DNA of 22,500 bases from Cryptomeria japonica (lineage: Eukaryota; Streptophyta; Pinopsida; Cupressales; Cupressaceae). Location: assembly GCF_030272615.1 (NCBI RefSeq), contig NW_026729346.1, positions 42,501-65,000 on the forward strand, read 5' to 3'. Positions 1 to 9,218 of the stretch are shown here, in pieces. The translations under genes were made by a program, and so were the position numbers. The notes under the pieces were generated by a model. It was given only the letters and a program-made list of their open reading frames with translations, was not told the DNA's origin and ran no database searches. Every line of letters begins with the position of its first letter. The stretch's first letter is position 1.

Positions 1-454
1 CCTTGGCCGGGGTGGGCACCTTGGCTGGGTTTGCCCAGGGTGCGCTCCGAAGCGGGGTTACTGGAGCGCCCCCTCTTTTTTTGTCAGAGCGTTTGGTGGG
101 GTTTCTCGCATTGGCTCTTCCCAGGCCCGGTTGTTGGGTGCGCTCCCACCCTGGCGCGCGCGAAGTTGGAAGTTGGGTTAATTGCCCGGGCGCGCACCTT
201 CGCCAGGGTGGGCACCTTGGTGCGCACACCTTGGCTGGGCTGCGCACCAGGGCGGGCTCAAGATGGCACCAGCATTCCCTTTTTCTCACTATCTTTCAAA
301 ACGGAAATTTTAAAATCTCGTTTTTTTTTTGCCTTTTATGGAAATTAGTGAAGGCATCGCATCAAAGGTGCGCACCTCGCTGCCCACCTTGGTGTGCTCC
401 GAGGTGCCCACCACGGTGCGCAACGCCGGTGCGAACCCGGGAGCGCCCCGATGT

Positions 455-1280
455 GTGCTCCAAGGTGCGGCGTGCACGAAGTCGGACCCCGGTTTGCCCC
501 GGGTGCGCACCTCGCGTGCACCTTGGTGCGCACACCTTGGCTGGGTTGCGCGGCCTGGTGGGCACCATGGTGCGCACCAAGGAGCGCTCCGAAGTGTGCT
601 CCAAGGTGCGGCGTGCACGAAGTCGGAGCCCGGTTTGCCCCGGGTACGCACCTTCGCCGGGGTGGGCACCTCGGCTGGGTTGCGCGCCCTGGTGCGCACC
701 AAGGAGCGCTCCGAAGTGTGCTCCAAGGTGCGGCGTGCACGAAGTCGGAGCCCGGTTTGCCCCGGGTGCGCACCTCGCGTGCACCTTCGGCGGGGTTGCG
801 CGCCCTGGTGGGCACCATGGTGCGCACCAAGGAGCGCTCCGAAGTGTGCTCCAAGGTGCGGCGTGCACGAAGTCGGAGCCCGGTTTGCCCCGGGTGCGCA
901 CCTCGCGTGCACCTTCGGCGGGGTTGCGCGCCCTGGTGGGCACCATGGTGCGCACCAAGGAGCGCTCCGAAGTGTGCTCCAAGGTGCGGCGTGCACGAAG
1001 TCGGAGCCCGGTTTGCCCCGGGTGCGCACCTCGCGTGCACCTTCGCCGCGGTGGGCACCATGGCGTGCACGAAGTCGGAGCCCGGTTTGCCCCGGGTGCG
1101 CACCTCGCGTGCACCTTCGCCGGGGTGGGCACCTCGGCTGGGTTGCGCGCCCTGGTGCGCACCAAGGAGCGCTCCGAAGTGTGCTCCAAGGTGCGGCGTG
1201 CACGAAGTCGGAGCCCGGTTTGCCCCGGGTGCGCACCTCGCGTGCACCTTCGCCAGGGTGGGCACCTCGGTGCGCACACC
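455..1280. repeat. ~128-bp GC-rich sub-repeat array (left copy)
   Basis: The landmark GTGCTCCAAGGTGCGG occurs at 455, 596, 718, 846, 974 and 1181, giving spacings of 141, 122, 128, 128 and 207 bp (the last about 128 plus a partial unit of about 79). Each unit contains GTGCGCACC, GGAGCGCTCCGAAG, CACGAAGTCGGAGCCCGG and CACCTCGCGTGCACC. The array is free of stops in several frames on both strands, which produces the long open frames here; period changes and frame-independent openness argue against coding. Confidence 0.88.
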
Positions 1281-1339
1281 TTCTCAATGTTTTCTTGCCT
1301 TTTCTGGAAATTGGTGAAGGCAGCGCATCAAAGGTGCGC

Positions 1340-1970
1340 ACCTCGGTGTGCTCCGAGGTGCGAACCCGAGAGCGCTCCGAGGTGCCCACGAAGTCGAAAG
1401 TCGGGTTAATTGCATTGTTTTCCCCGGGTGCGCTCCGAGGTGCGCAACATCGGCGCGCACCAAGGAGGGCTCCGAAGTGTGCTCCAAGGTGCGCACGATG
1501 GCGTGCACCTCTGGTGCGCACGATTCGGAGCTCGGTTTGACCGGGGTGCGCACACCTTGGCTGGGTTGCGCACCTTTTGTGCGCTCCAAGGTGCGCACGA
1601 AGTCGGAGCTCGGTTTGCCCCGGGTGCGCACCTTCGCCAGGGTGCGCACCTTGATGCGCACGCCTTGGCTGGGCTGCGCACCTTGGTGGGCGCCATGGTG
1701 CGCACCTTTCGTGCGCTCCAAGGTGCGCACGAAGTCGGAGCTCGGTTTGCCCCGGGTGCGCACCTTGGTGGGCGCCATGGTGCACTCCGAGGTGCCCAAG
1801 ATTGGTGCGCACCAAGGAGCGCTCCGAAGTGCGCTCCAAGGTGCGCGCGAAGTCGAAAGTTGGGTTAATTGTCCGGTTTGCCTCGGGTGCGCACCTTGCG
1901 TGCACCTTCGCCAGGGTGGGCGCCTTGGTGCGCACACCTTGGCTGGGCTGCGCACACCTTGGCACCCGCG
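1340..1970. repeat. Variant GC-rich sub-repeats (left copy)
   Basis: Related but distinct GC-rich repeats with CGAAGTCGGAGCTCGG at 1598 and 1730 (132 bp apart) and a diverged copy near 1520. The sequence also contains TTAATTG-bearing remnants near 1405 and 1865, like those in the T7-containing modules. The same stretch recurs at about 9277-9907. No gene is supportable. Confidence 0.8.
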
Positions 1971-2083
1971 TTTCCTTCATTTTAAATTTTTTTTTTTTAC
2001 AATCTCTCAAGTGGGAAATTCTATAATCTCAACTTTTTTTGCCTTTTCAGGAAACTTTTGAATGGAGCGCATCATTGGTGCGC

Positions 2084-2494
2084 TCCGAAGTGTGCTCCAA
2101 AGCTCTCTCCAGCTGCGTGCACCTGCCCCGGCCGCGCACCCGGCCCCGCCCAGCTTCGCTCACCTGTCCCGGGCGTCTGGTGCGGAACCTTAGAGTAAGA
2201 AACATCACCGTGCACCTTGGCCAACGTGCGCGACTCGACCGAGCGCGCACTGGCCGAGGTGCACACCGATTTCACCTGGGTGCGCGCGCAGCACCTCGGG
2301 CGCACCGGGGTGCGCGCACAACGCCCGGGTTGCACCGTGGCCTGTGTGCTCGGGGCGCCTCGGGTGCGCGCTCGGTGTCGCCCCCCGCGCGCGCGGTAGT
2401 GCGGGCAGCGCACCCCGGCCCGGCCCGGCCCCGACGAGAACGCAAACGGGCAAAAGGTTTATTCAAATAGCATTGCGACGCCCGGCGAAAAACT
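2084..2494. other. GC-rich, largely non-repetitive flank left of 5S copy 1
   Basis: About 410 bp of GC-rich sequence with only scattered GGTGCGC-type motifs and no internal tandem repeat. It recurs once at about 10021-10430. It would be the 3' flank of the leftward 5S gene. I see no gene, RNA fold family or mobile element in it. Confidence 0.6.
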
Positions 2495-2500
2495 AAAAAA
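2495..2500 (-). terminator. Pol III T-run terminator of 5S copy 1
   Basis: Six A residues on the plus strand directly abut the 5S 3' end, so the minus-strand transcript meets TTTTTT immediately after GCACCC. This is the usual Pol III stop signal. Confidence 0.85.
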
Positions 2501-2618
2501 GGGTGCAACACCGGGACTTCCCGGGAGGTCACCCATCCCAGTACTACTCCGGCCCAAGCGCGCTTAACTGCGGAGTTCTGATGGGATCCGGTGCACTAAT
2601 GCTGGTATGATCGCACCC
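2501..2618 (-). rRNA. 5S ribosomal RNA gene, copy 1
   Basis: Cytosolic 5S rRNA, a component of the large ribosomal subunit made by RNA polymerase III. Read on the minus strand, the gene opens with GGGTGCGATCATACCAGC and ends with GTGTTGCACCC, the standard ends of plant 5S rRNA, and GGGTGC can pair with GCACCC to close helix I. The internal Pol III promoter is intact: box A near gene positions 50-64 (AGTTAAGCGCGCTTG) and box C near 80-98 (GGGATGGGTGACCTCCCGG). No indel is apparent against the plant consensus, and the length of 118 bp is normal. An A6 tract on the plus strand next to its 3' end gives a T-run terminator. It lies inside the 35S intergenic spacer, antisense to the Pol I direction inferred from the promoters on the right. 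Copy 2 is identical over all 118 bp. It looks functional; expression cannot be judged from sequence. Confidence 0.97.
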
Positions 2619-2646
2619 GTTATGAGCTTGTCGCAGTGTGTACTTA
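2619..2646 (-). promoter_or_regulatory. 5S upstream region with TATA-like box at -28
   Basis: On the minus strand TAAGTA occupies -28 to -23 (window 2641-2646), where plant 5S genes carry a TATA-like box, and position -1 is C as in characterised plant 5S genes. A GC dinucleotide expected near -12 is not there; the nearest are at -16/-15 and -9/-8. The placement supports a working external element, but this is inference from position. Confidence 0.55.
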
Positions 2647-3009
2647 GCAAACCGCGACCCACGTGCGAATCCACCCCGGCCACCCACCCCCGTCGAGGTG
2701 CACACCCTCCCTCGCGAAGTGCGCCCCGTTCGCCAAGTGTGAGCCCTGCCCGGGTGCGCGCACCTTGCTAGGGCGTCGGGTGTGCACCCGGCCCGGCCTA
2801 CGTGCGTGCACCTGGAGGGGGCGTCGTGTGCGTGCAGTGTCCCGTCTGCAACGCGGTGCCCACACACCACCTCGGGCGCAACGACCTGCGCTCACATGTG
2901 GGCCGAGTGCACCTTGGTGCATGTTCGGGGCGCCTCGGGTGCACGCTCGATCTTGCCCCGGTGCACCAAGGCGCTCGGTTTGCCCCGGGTGCGCACTTGG
3001 TGCAAGGTG
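2647..3009. other. GC-rich flank right of 5S copy 1
   Basis: Upstream side of the leftward 5S gene. GC-rich, with degenerate GGTGCGC and GGTGCAC motifs and no regular period, leading into the A-rich stretch at 3010. It recurs at about 10583-10945. Short open frames on both strands share no recognisable motif and are not called. Confidence 0.55.
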
Positions 3010-3348
3010 GGCACCCAAAATAGGGATCAAGCACCAAAACACAAGTTTCGGGATGCAAAATGGGACCCAAGGACCACAAATGCGTTCCAAGACCCATGAT
3101 GGGTCCACGAGAACAAAAATGTGTTCCGAGACTTAATAAACAAATATTGGGTTTTAGGAGAAGAAACATGCTCTGATGCCCAAAACGAGAATCGACCCCG
3201 AAAAGGCCACAGGCCAAAAGTGGGATGCGAGACAAAAAAAAATGGGACCCGAGGACCAAAATTGGGTTCCCAGGTCGAAGACAGGGCAACCGGACAAGAA
3301 ACGACCTCTAAGGCTCGAAATGAGTCCCGACGACTAAAACTTGACAAG
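3010..3348. repeat. A-rich degenerate repeat stretch (left copy)
   Basis: Composition changes abruptly from GC-rich to purine-rich. Imperfect short repeats of the form GGGACCCAAGGACCA, GGGTTCCCAGG and TGCGTTCCAAGACCC recur at irregular distances. A poly-A run of 9 lies near 3234. The same stretch is at about 10946-11284. No gene seen; AATAAA near 3134 is not linked to any coding sequence. Confidence 0.5.
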
Positions 3349-3873
3349 AAGCACCCATCAGGCACCCAACTCGACACCCATGGGATGCCGACCCACCCGG
3401 GCTTCCACCTAGCACACCTTGGCACCCACCCACCCTCGCACCCAACCTCGCACCCAACTTAGCACCTTTGAACCCACATTGGCACTCACCCTGACCCTGG
3501 CACCTTGGAACCCACATTGGCACTCACCTTGACCCTGGCACCCACCTTTGCACTCACCTTGGGACCCACCCTGGCTCCCACCTCGGCACCCACCCAGACA
3601 CCCACCTTGGTTCCTTGGCACCCACCTTGGATCCTTGGCACCCACCCCGACACCCACCTTGGCACGCAACTTGGCTACTTGCCACCCACCTTGGCTCCTT
3701 GACGCCCACCCCGACAACCACCCCGTGACCTACCCTGGCTAGGGTTGGTGCACACCCACCCTGGTGCCCACCTTGGCACCCACCCTATGACCCACCTTGG
3801 CACGCACCTTAGTACCCACCCCGTTACCCACCCTAGGACCCACCCCGTGACCCACCTTGGCCAGGGTGGGTGC
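3349..3873. repeat. CACCC satellite (left, short copy)
   Basis: Degenerate short tandem repeat with a basic motif like GGCACCCACCTTGG/CACCCACCCTGG. The plus strand is strongly C-rich and G-poor apart from the TTGG steps. It is interrupted at 3874, where GC-rich composite repeats resume. The open frames are low-complexity Pro/Thr/His/Leu strings on one strand and Gly/Trp/Val strings on the other and are not credible genes. Confidence 0.9.
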
Positions 3874-4085
3874 CTTGGTGCGCACAACTTGCCTGGGCTG
3901 CACACCAGGGCGGGCTCAAGATGGCACCCGCGTTCCGTTTTTTTCACTATCTTTCAAAACGGAAATTTTAAAATCTCATTTTTTTCTTTTTTTTGCCTTT
4001 TCTGGAAATTAGTGAAGGCAGCGCATCAAAGGTGCGCAATGCTGGTGCGAACCCGGGAGCGCTCCGATGTGTGCTCCAAGGTGCG

Positions 4086-6171
4086 GCGTGCACGAAGTCC
4101 GAGCCCGGTTTGCCCCGGGTGCGCACCTCGCGTGCACCTTCGCCGGGGTGAGCACCTTGGCTGGGTTGCGCGCCCTGGTGCGTACCAAGGAGCGCTCTGA
4201 AGTGTGCTCCAAGGTGCGGCGTGCACGAAGTCGGAGCCCGGTTTGCCCCGGGTGTGCACCTCGGGTGCGCACCTCGCGTGCACCTTCGCTGCGGTGGGCA
4301 CCTTGGCTGGGTTGCGCGCCTTGGTGGGCACCATGCAGTGCACGAAGTCGGAGCCCGGTTTGCCCCGGGCGCGCACCTCCGCCAGGGTGGGCACCTTGGT
4401 GCGCACAACTTGCCTGGGCTGCGCATCAGGAAGGGCTCAAGATGGCACCCGCGTTCCGTTTTTTTCACTATCTTTCAGAACGGAAATTTTAAAATATCGT
4501 TTTTTTTTGCCTTTTCTGGAAATTAGTGAAGGCAGCGCATCAAAGGTGCGCAACGCTGGTGCGAACCTGGGAGCGCTCCGATGTGTGCTCCAAGGTGCGG
4601 CGTGCACGAAGTCGGAGCCCGGTTTGCCTCGGGTGCGCCCTGGTGGGCACCATGGTGCGCACCAAGGAGCGCTCCGAAGTGTGCTCCAAGGTGCGGCCTG
4701 CACGAAGTCGGAGCCCGGTTTGCCCCGGGTGTGCACCTCGGGTGGGCACCTTGGTGCGCATGCCTTGCCTGGGCTGCGCACCAGGGCGGGCTCAAGATGG
4801 CACCCGCGTTCCTTTTTTTTCACTATCTTTCAAAACGGAAATTTTAAAATCTCATTTTTTTTTGCCTTTTTCTGGAAATTAGTGAAGGCAGCGCATCAAA
4901 GGTGCGCACCTCGCTGCCCACCACGGTGCGCAACGCCGGTGGGCACCCGGGAGTGCTTCGAAGTGTGCTCCAAGGTGCTGCGTGCACGTTGTCGGAGCCC
5001 GGTTTGCCCCGGGTGCGCACCTCGCGTGCACCTTCGTCGGGGTGGGCACCTTGGCTTGGTTTGCCCCGGCTGCGCTCCGAAGCGGGGTTATTGGAGCGCC
5101 GCCTCTTTTTTTGTCGGAGCGTTTGGTGGGGTTTCTCGCATTGGCTCTTCCGAGGCCCGGTTGCCACCCTGGCGCGCACGAAGTCGGAAGTAGGGTTAAT
5201 TGCCCGGGTGCGCACCTTTGCCAGGGTGGCACCTTACCTGGGCTGCGCACCAGGGCGGGCTCAAGATGGCACGCGCGTTCCGTTTTTTTCACTATCTTTC
5301 AAAACGGAAATTTTAAAATCTCCTTTTTTTTTTGCCTTTTCTGGAAATTAGTGAAGGCAGCGCATCAAAGGTGCGCACCTCGCTGCCCACCTTGGTGTGC
5401 TCTGAGGTGCGCACCCGGGAGCGCTACGAAGTGTGCTCCAAGGTGCGGCGTGCACGTTGTCGGAGCCCGGTTTGCCCCGGGTGCGCACCTCGCCTGCACC
5501 TTGGCCGGGGTGGGCACCTTGGCTGGGTTTGCCCAGGGTGCGCTCCGAAGCGGGGTTACTGGAGCGCCCCCTCTTTTTTTGTCAGAGAGTTTGGTGGGGT
5601 TTCTCGCATTGGCTCTTCCCAGGCCCGGTTGTTGGGTGCGCTCCCACCCTGGCGCGCGCGAAGTTGGAAGTTGGGTTAATTGCCCGGGCGCGCACCTTCG
5701 CCAGGGTGGGCACCTTGGTGCGCAAACCTTGGCTGGGCTGCGCACCAGGGCGGGCTCAAGATGGCACCAGCATTCCCTTTTTCTCACTATCTTTCAAAAC
5801 GGAAATTTTAAAATCTCGTTTTTTTTTTGCCTTTTATGGAAATTAGTAAAGGCATCGCATCAAAGGTGCGCACCTCGCTGCCCACCTTGGTGTGCTCCGA
5901 GGTGCCCACCACGGTGCGCAACGCCGGTGCGAACCCGGGAGCGCCCCGATGTGTGCTCCAAGGTGCGGCGTGCACGAAGTCGGACCCCGGTTTGCCCCGG
6001 GTGCGCACCTCGCGTGCACCTTGGTGCGCACACCTTGGCTGGGTTGCGCGGCCTGGTGGGCACCATGGTGCGCACCAAGGAGCGCTCCGAAGTGTGCTCC
6101 AAGGTGCGGCGTGCACGAAGTCGGAGCCCGGTTTGCCCCGGGTGCGCACCTTCGCCGCGGTGGGCACCATG
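4086..6171. repeat. Intermediate tandem duplication, first copy
   Basis: Matches 6172-8507 in order, with offset 2086 at the left end and 2364-2365 from about 4640 onward. The difference of about 278 bp is extra GC-rich sub-repeats present only in the second copy (about 6710-7030). The copy carries AT-rich elements starting at 4465, 4820, 5289 and 5784 and two T7-containing modules (5082 and 5550). It ends where the second copy begins, as expected of unequal crossing-over. Confidence 0.85.
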
Positions 6172-8507
6172 GCGTGCACGAAGTCGGAGCCCGGTTTGCC
6201 CCGGGTGCGCACCTCGCGTGCACCTTCGCCGGGGTGGGCACCTCGGCTGGGTTGCGCGCCCTGGTGCGCACCAAGGAGCGCTCTGAAGTGTGCTCCAAGG
6301 TGCGGCGTGCACGAAGTCGGAGCCCGGTTTGCCCCGGGTGTGCACCTCGGGTGCGCACCTCGCGTGCACCTTCGCTGCGGTGGGCACCTTGGCTGGGTTG
6401 CGCGCCTTGGTGGGCACCATGCAGTGCACGAAGTCGGAGCCCGGATTGCCCCGGGCGCGCACCTCCGCCAGGGTGGGCACCTTGGTGCGCACAACTTGCC
6501 TGGGCTGCGCACCAGGAAGGGCTCAAGATGGCACCCGCGTTCCGTTTTTTTCACTATCTTTCAGAACGGAAATTTTAAAATCTCGTTTTTTTTTGCCTTT
6601 TCTTGAAATTAGTGAAGGCAGCGCATCAAAGGTGCGCAACGCTGGTGCGAACCTGGGAGCGCTCCGATGTGTGCTCCAAGGTGCGGCGTGCACGAAGTCG
6701 GACCCCGGTTTGCCCCGGGTGCGCACCTCGCGTGCACCTTGGTGCGCACACCTTGGCTGGGTTGCGCGCCCTGGTGGGCACCATGGTGCGCACCAAGGAG
6801 CGCTCTGAAGTGTGCTCCAAGGTGCGGCGTGCACGAAGTCGGAGCCCGGTTTGCCCCGGGTGCGCACCTCGCGTGCACCTTCGCCGCGGTGGGCACCATG
6901 GCGTGCACGAAGTCGGAGCCCGGTTTGCCCCGGGTGCGCACCTCGCGTGCACCTTCGCCGGGGTGGGCACCTTGGTGTGCAGACCTTGGCTGGGTTGCGC
7001 GCCCTGGTGGGCACCATGGTGCGCACCAAGGAGCGCTCCGAAGTGTGCTCCAAGGTGCGGCCTGCACGAAGTCGGAGCCCGGTTTGCCCCGGGTGTGCAC
7101 CTCGGGTGGGCACCTTGGTGCGCATGCCTTGCCTGGGCTGCGCACCAGGGCGGGCTCAAGATGGCACCCGCGTTCCTTTTTTTTCACTATCTTTCAAAAC
7201 GGAAATTTTAAAATCTCATTTTTTTTTGCCTTTTTCTGGAAATTAGTGAAGGCAGCGCATCAAAGGTGCGCACCTCGCTGCCCACCACGGTGCGCAACGC
7301 CGGTGGGCACCCGGGAGTGCTTCGAAGTGTGCTCCAAGGTGCTGCGTGCACGTTGTCGGAGCCCGATTTGCCCCGGGTGCGCACCTCGCGTGCACCTTCG
7401 TCGGGGTGGGCACCTTGGCTGGGTTTGCCCCGGCTGCGCTCCGAAGCGGGGTTATTGGAGCGCCGCCTCTTTTTTTGTCGGAGCGTTTGGTGGGGTTTCT
7501 CGCATTGGCTCTTCCGAGGCCCGGTTGCCACCCTGGCGCGCACGAAGTCGGAAGTAGGGTTAATTGCCCGGGTGCGCACCTTTGCCAGGGTGGGCACCTT
7601 ACCTGGGCTGCGCACCAGGGCGGGCTCAAGATGGCACGCGCGTTCCGTTTTTTTCACTATCTTTCAAAACGGAAATTTTAAAATCTCCTTTTTTTTTTGC
7701 CTTTTCTGGAAATTAGTGAAGGCAGCGCATCAAAGGTGCGCACCTCGCTGCCCACCTTGGTGTGCTCTGAGGTGCGCACCCGGGAGCGCTACGAAGTGTG
7801 CTCCAAGGTGCGGCGTGCACGTTGTCGGAGCCCGGTTTGCCCCGGGTGCGCACCTCGCCTGCACCTTGGCCGGGGTGGGCACCTTGGCTGGGTTTGCCCA
7901 GGGTGCGCTCCGAAGCGGGGTTACTGGAGCGCCCCCTCTTTTTTTGTCAGAGCGTTTGGTGGGGTTTCTCGCATTGGCTCTTCCCAGGCCCGGTTGTTGG
8001 GTGCGCTCCCACCCTGGCGCGCGCGAAGTTGGAAGTTGGATTAATTGCCCGGGCGCGCACCTTCGCCAGGGTGGGCACCTTGGTGCGCACACCTTGGCTG
8101 GGCTGCGCACCAGGGCGGGCTCAAGATGGCACCAGCATTCCCTTTTTCTCACTATCTTTCAAAACGGAAATTTTAAAATCTCGTTTTTTTTTTGCCTTTT
8201 ATGGAAATTAGTGAAGGCATCGCATCAAAGGTGCGCACCTCGCTGCCCACCTTGGTGTGCTCCGAGGTGCCCACCACGGTGCGCAACGCCGGTGCGAACC
8301 CGGGAGCGCCCCGATGTGTGCTCCAAGGTGCGGCGTGCACGAAGTCGGACCCCGGTTTGCCCCGGGTGCGCACCTCGCGTGCACCTTGGTGCGCACACCT
8401 TGGCTGGGTTGCGCGGCCTGGTGGGCACCATGGTGCGCACCAAGGAGCGCTCCGAAGTGTGCTCCAAGGTGCGGCGTGCACGAAGTCGGAGCCCGGTTTG
8501 CCCCGGG
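6172..8507. repeat. Intermediate tandem duplication, second copy
   Basis: Second tandem copy of 4086-6171, with about 278 bp more GC-rich sub-repeats in its first half and one base more near 7591. From 7864 it is also the beginning of the larger 5S-bearing segment, so the two duplications are nested. Confidence 0.85.
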
Positions 8508-9218
8508 TACGCACCTCGCGTGCACCTTCGCCGGGGTGGGCACCTCGGCTGGGTTGCGCGCCCTGGTGCGCACCAAGGAGCGCTCCGAAGTGTGCTCCAA
8601 GGTGCGGCGTGCACGAAGTCGGAGCCCGGTTTGCCCCGGGTGCGCACCTTCGCCGCGGTGCGCACCATGGCGTGCACGAAGTCGGAGCCCGGTTTGCCCC
8701 GGGTGCGCACCTCGCGTGCACCTTCGGCGGGGTTGCGCGCCCTGGTGGGCACCATGGTGCGCACCAAGGAGCGCTCCGAAGTGTGCTCCAAGGTGCGGCG
8801 TGCACGAAGTCGGAGCCCGGTTTGCCCCGGGTGCGCACCTCGCGTGCACCTTCGGCGGGGTTGCGCGCCCTGGTGGGCACCATGGTGCGCACCAAGGAGC
8901 GCTCCGAAGTGTGCTCCAAGGTGCGGCGTGCACGAAGTCGGAGCCCGGTTTGCCCCGGGTGCGCACCTCGCGTGCACCTTCGCCGCGGTGGGCACCATGG
9001 CGTGCACGAAGTCGGAGCCCGGTTTGCCCCGGGTGCGCACCTCGCGTGCACCTTCGCCGGGGTGGGCACCTCGGCTGGGTTGCGCGCCCTGGTGCGCACC
9101 AAGGAGCGCTCCGAAGTGTGCTCCAAGGTGCGGCGTGCACGAAGTCGGAGCCCGGTTTGCCCCGGGTGCGCACCTCGCGTGCACCTTCGCCAGGGTGGGC
9201 ACCTCGGTGCGCACACCT
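8320..9218. repeat. ~128-bp GC-rich sub-repeat array (right copy)
   Basis: Counterpart of the array at 455-1280, longer by about 74 bp because it carries two additional partial sub-repeats. Homologous units differ mainly in number and order, as expected of slippage or unequal exchange inside the array. Confidence 0.88.

Larger units (their letters stand above)
1..3873. repeat. Left copy of the 5S-bearing duplicated segment
   Basis: Collinear with 7864-11809 from the first base of the window to 3873. Differences I can see: a substitution near 175, extra sub-repeat segments of about 12 and 62 bp in the right copy (relative to about 640-780 here), a one-base length change near 2382 and a substitution at 2485. 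After 3873 the copies part: here GGTGGGTGC runs straight into CTTGGTGCGCAC, whereas the right copy continues into the CACCC satellite. The segment holds, in order, composite GC-rich repeats, the 5S gene, a less GC-rich stretch and a short CACCC satellite. The left end is cut by the window edge. Confidence 0.93.
52..8053 (+). repeat. T7-containing GC-rich module, 5 copies (family entry)
   Basis: A 127-139-bp module occurs at 52-190, 5082-5208, 5550-5688, 7446-7572 and 7915-8053. Landmarks in order: GCGGGGTTA, GGAGCGCC, a T7 run with GTC(A/G)GAG, TTTGGTGGGGTTTCTCGC, ATTGGCTCTTCC, AGGCCCGGTTG, then GAAGT(C/T)GGAAGT with GGGTTAATTGCCCGGG. The copies at 5082 and 7446 share a deletion that removes GTTGGGTGCGCTC. 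The GAAGTYGGAAGTTGGGT core also appears in the sequence around the Pol I promoter cassettes. Non-coding; function unknown. Confidence 0.85.

Noticed and set aside
286-373. AT-rich element as a retroposon with a poly-A/T tail
   Set aside because: No target-site duplications, Pol III boxes or coding remnants seen, and all copies lie inside tandemly duplicated units in one orientation. Kept as a spacer repeat.
3-1409. Long open reading frames in the composite block (for example 3-1409 plus, 310-2010 minus, 7266-9254 plus, 8208-9947 minus)
   Set aside because: Open in several frames on both strands at once, made of the same Arg/Pro/Cys/Ala-rich strings in shifted frames, and explained by stop-poor GC-rich repeats. 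No domain, start context or intron pattern supports them.
3134-3139. AATAAA as a polyadenylation signal
   Set aside because: No coding sequence leads to it; a single hexamer in an A-rich stretch is expected by chance.
3505-3702. Pro/Thr-rich open frames in the CACCC satellite as possible cell-wall proteins
   Set aside because: Low-complexity translation of a degenerate satellite, with no signal peptide and no conserved frame along the array.
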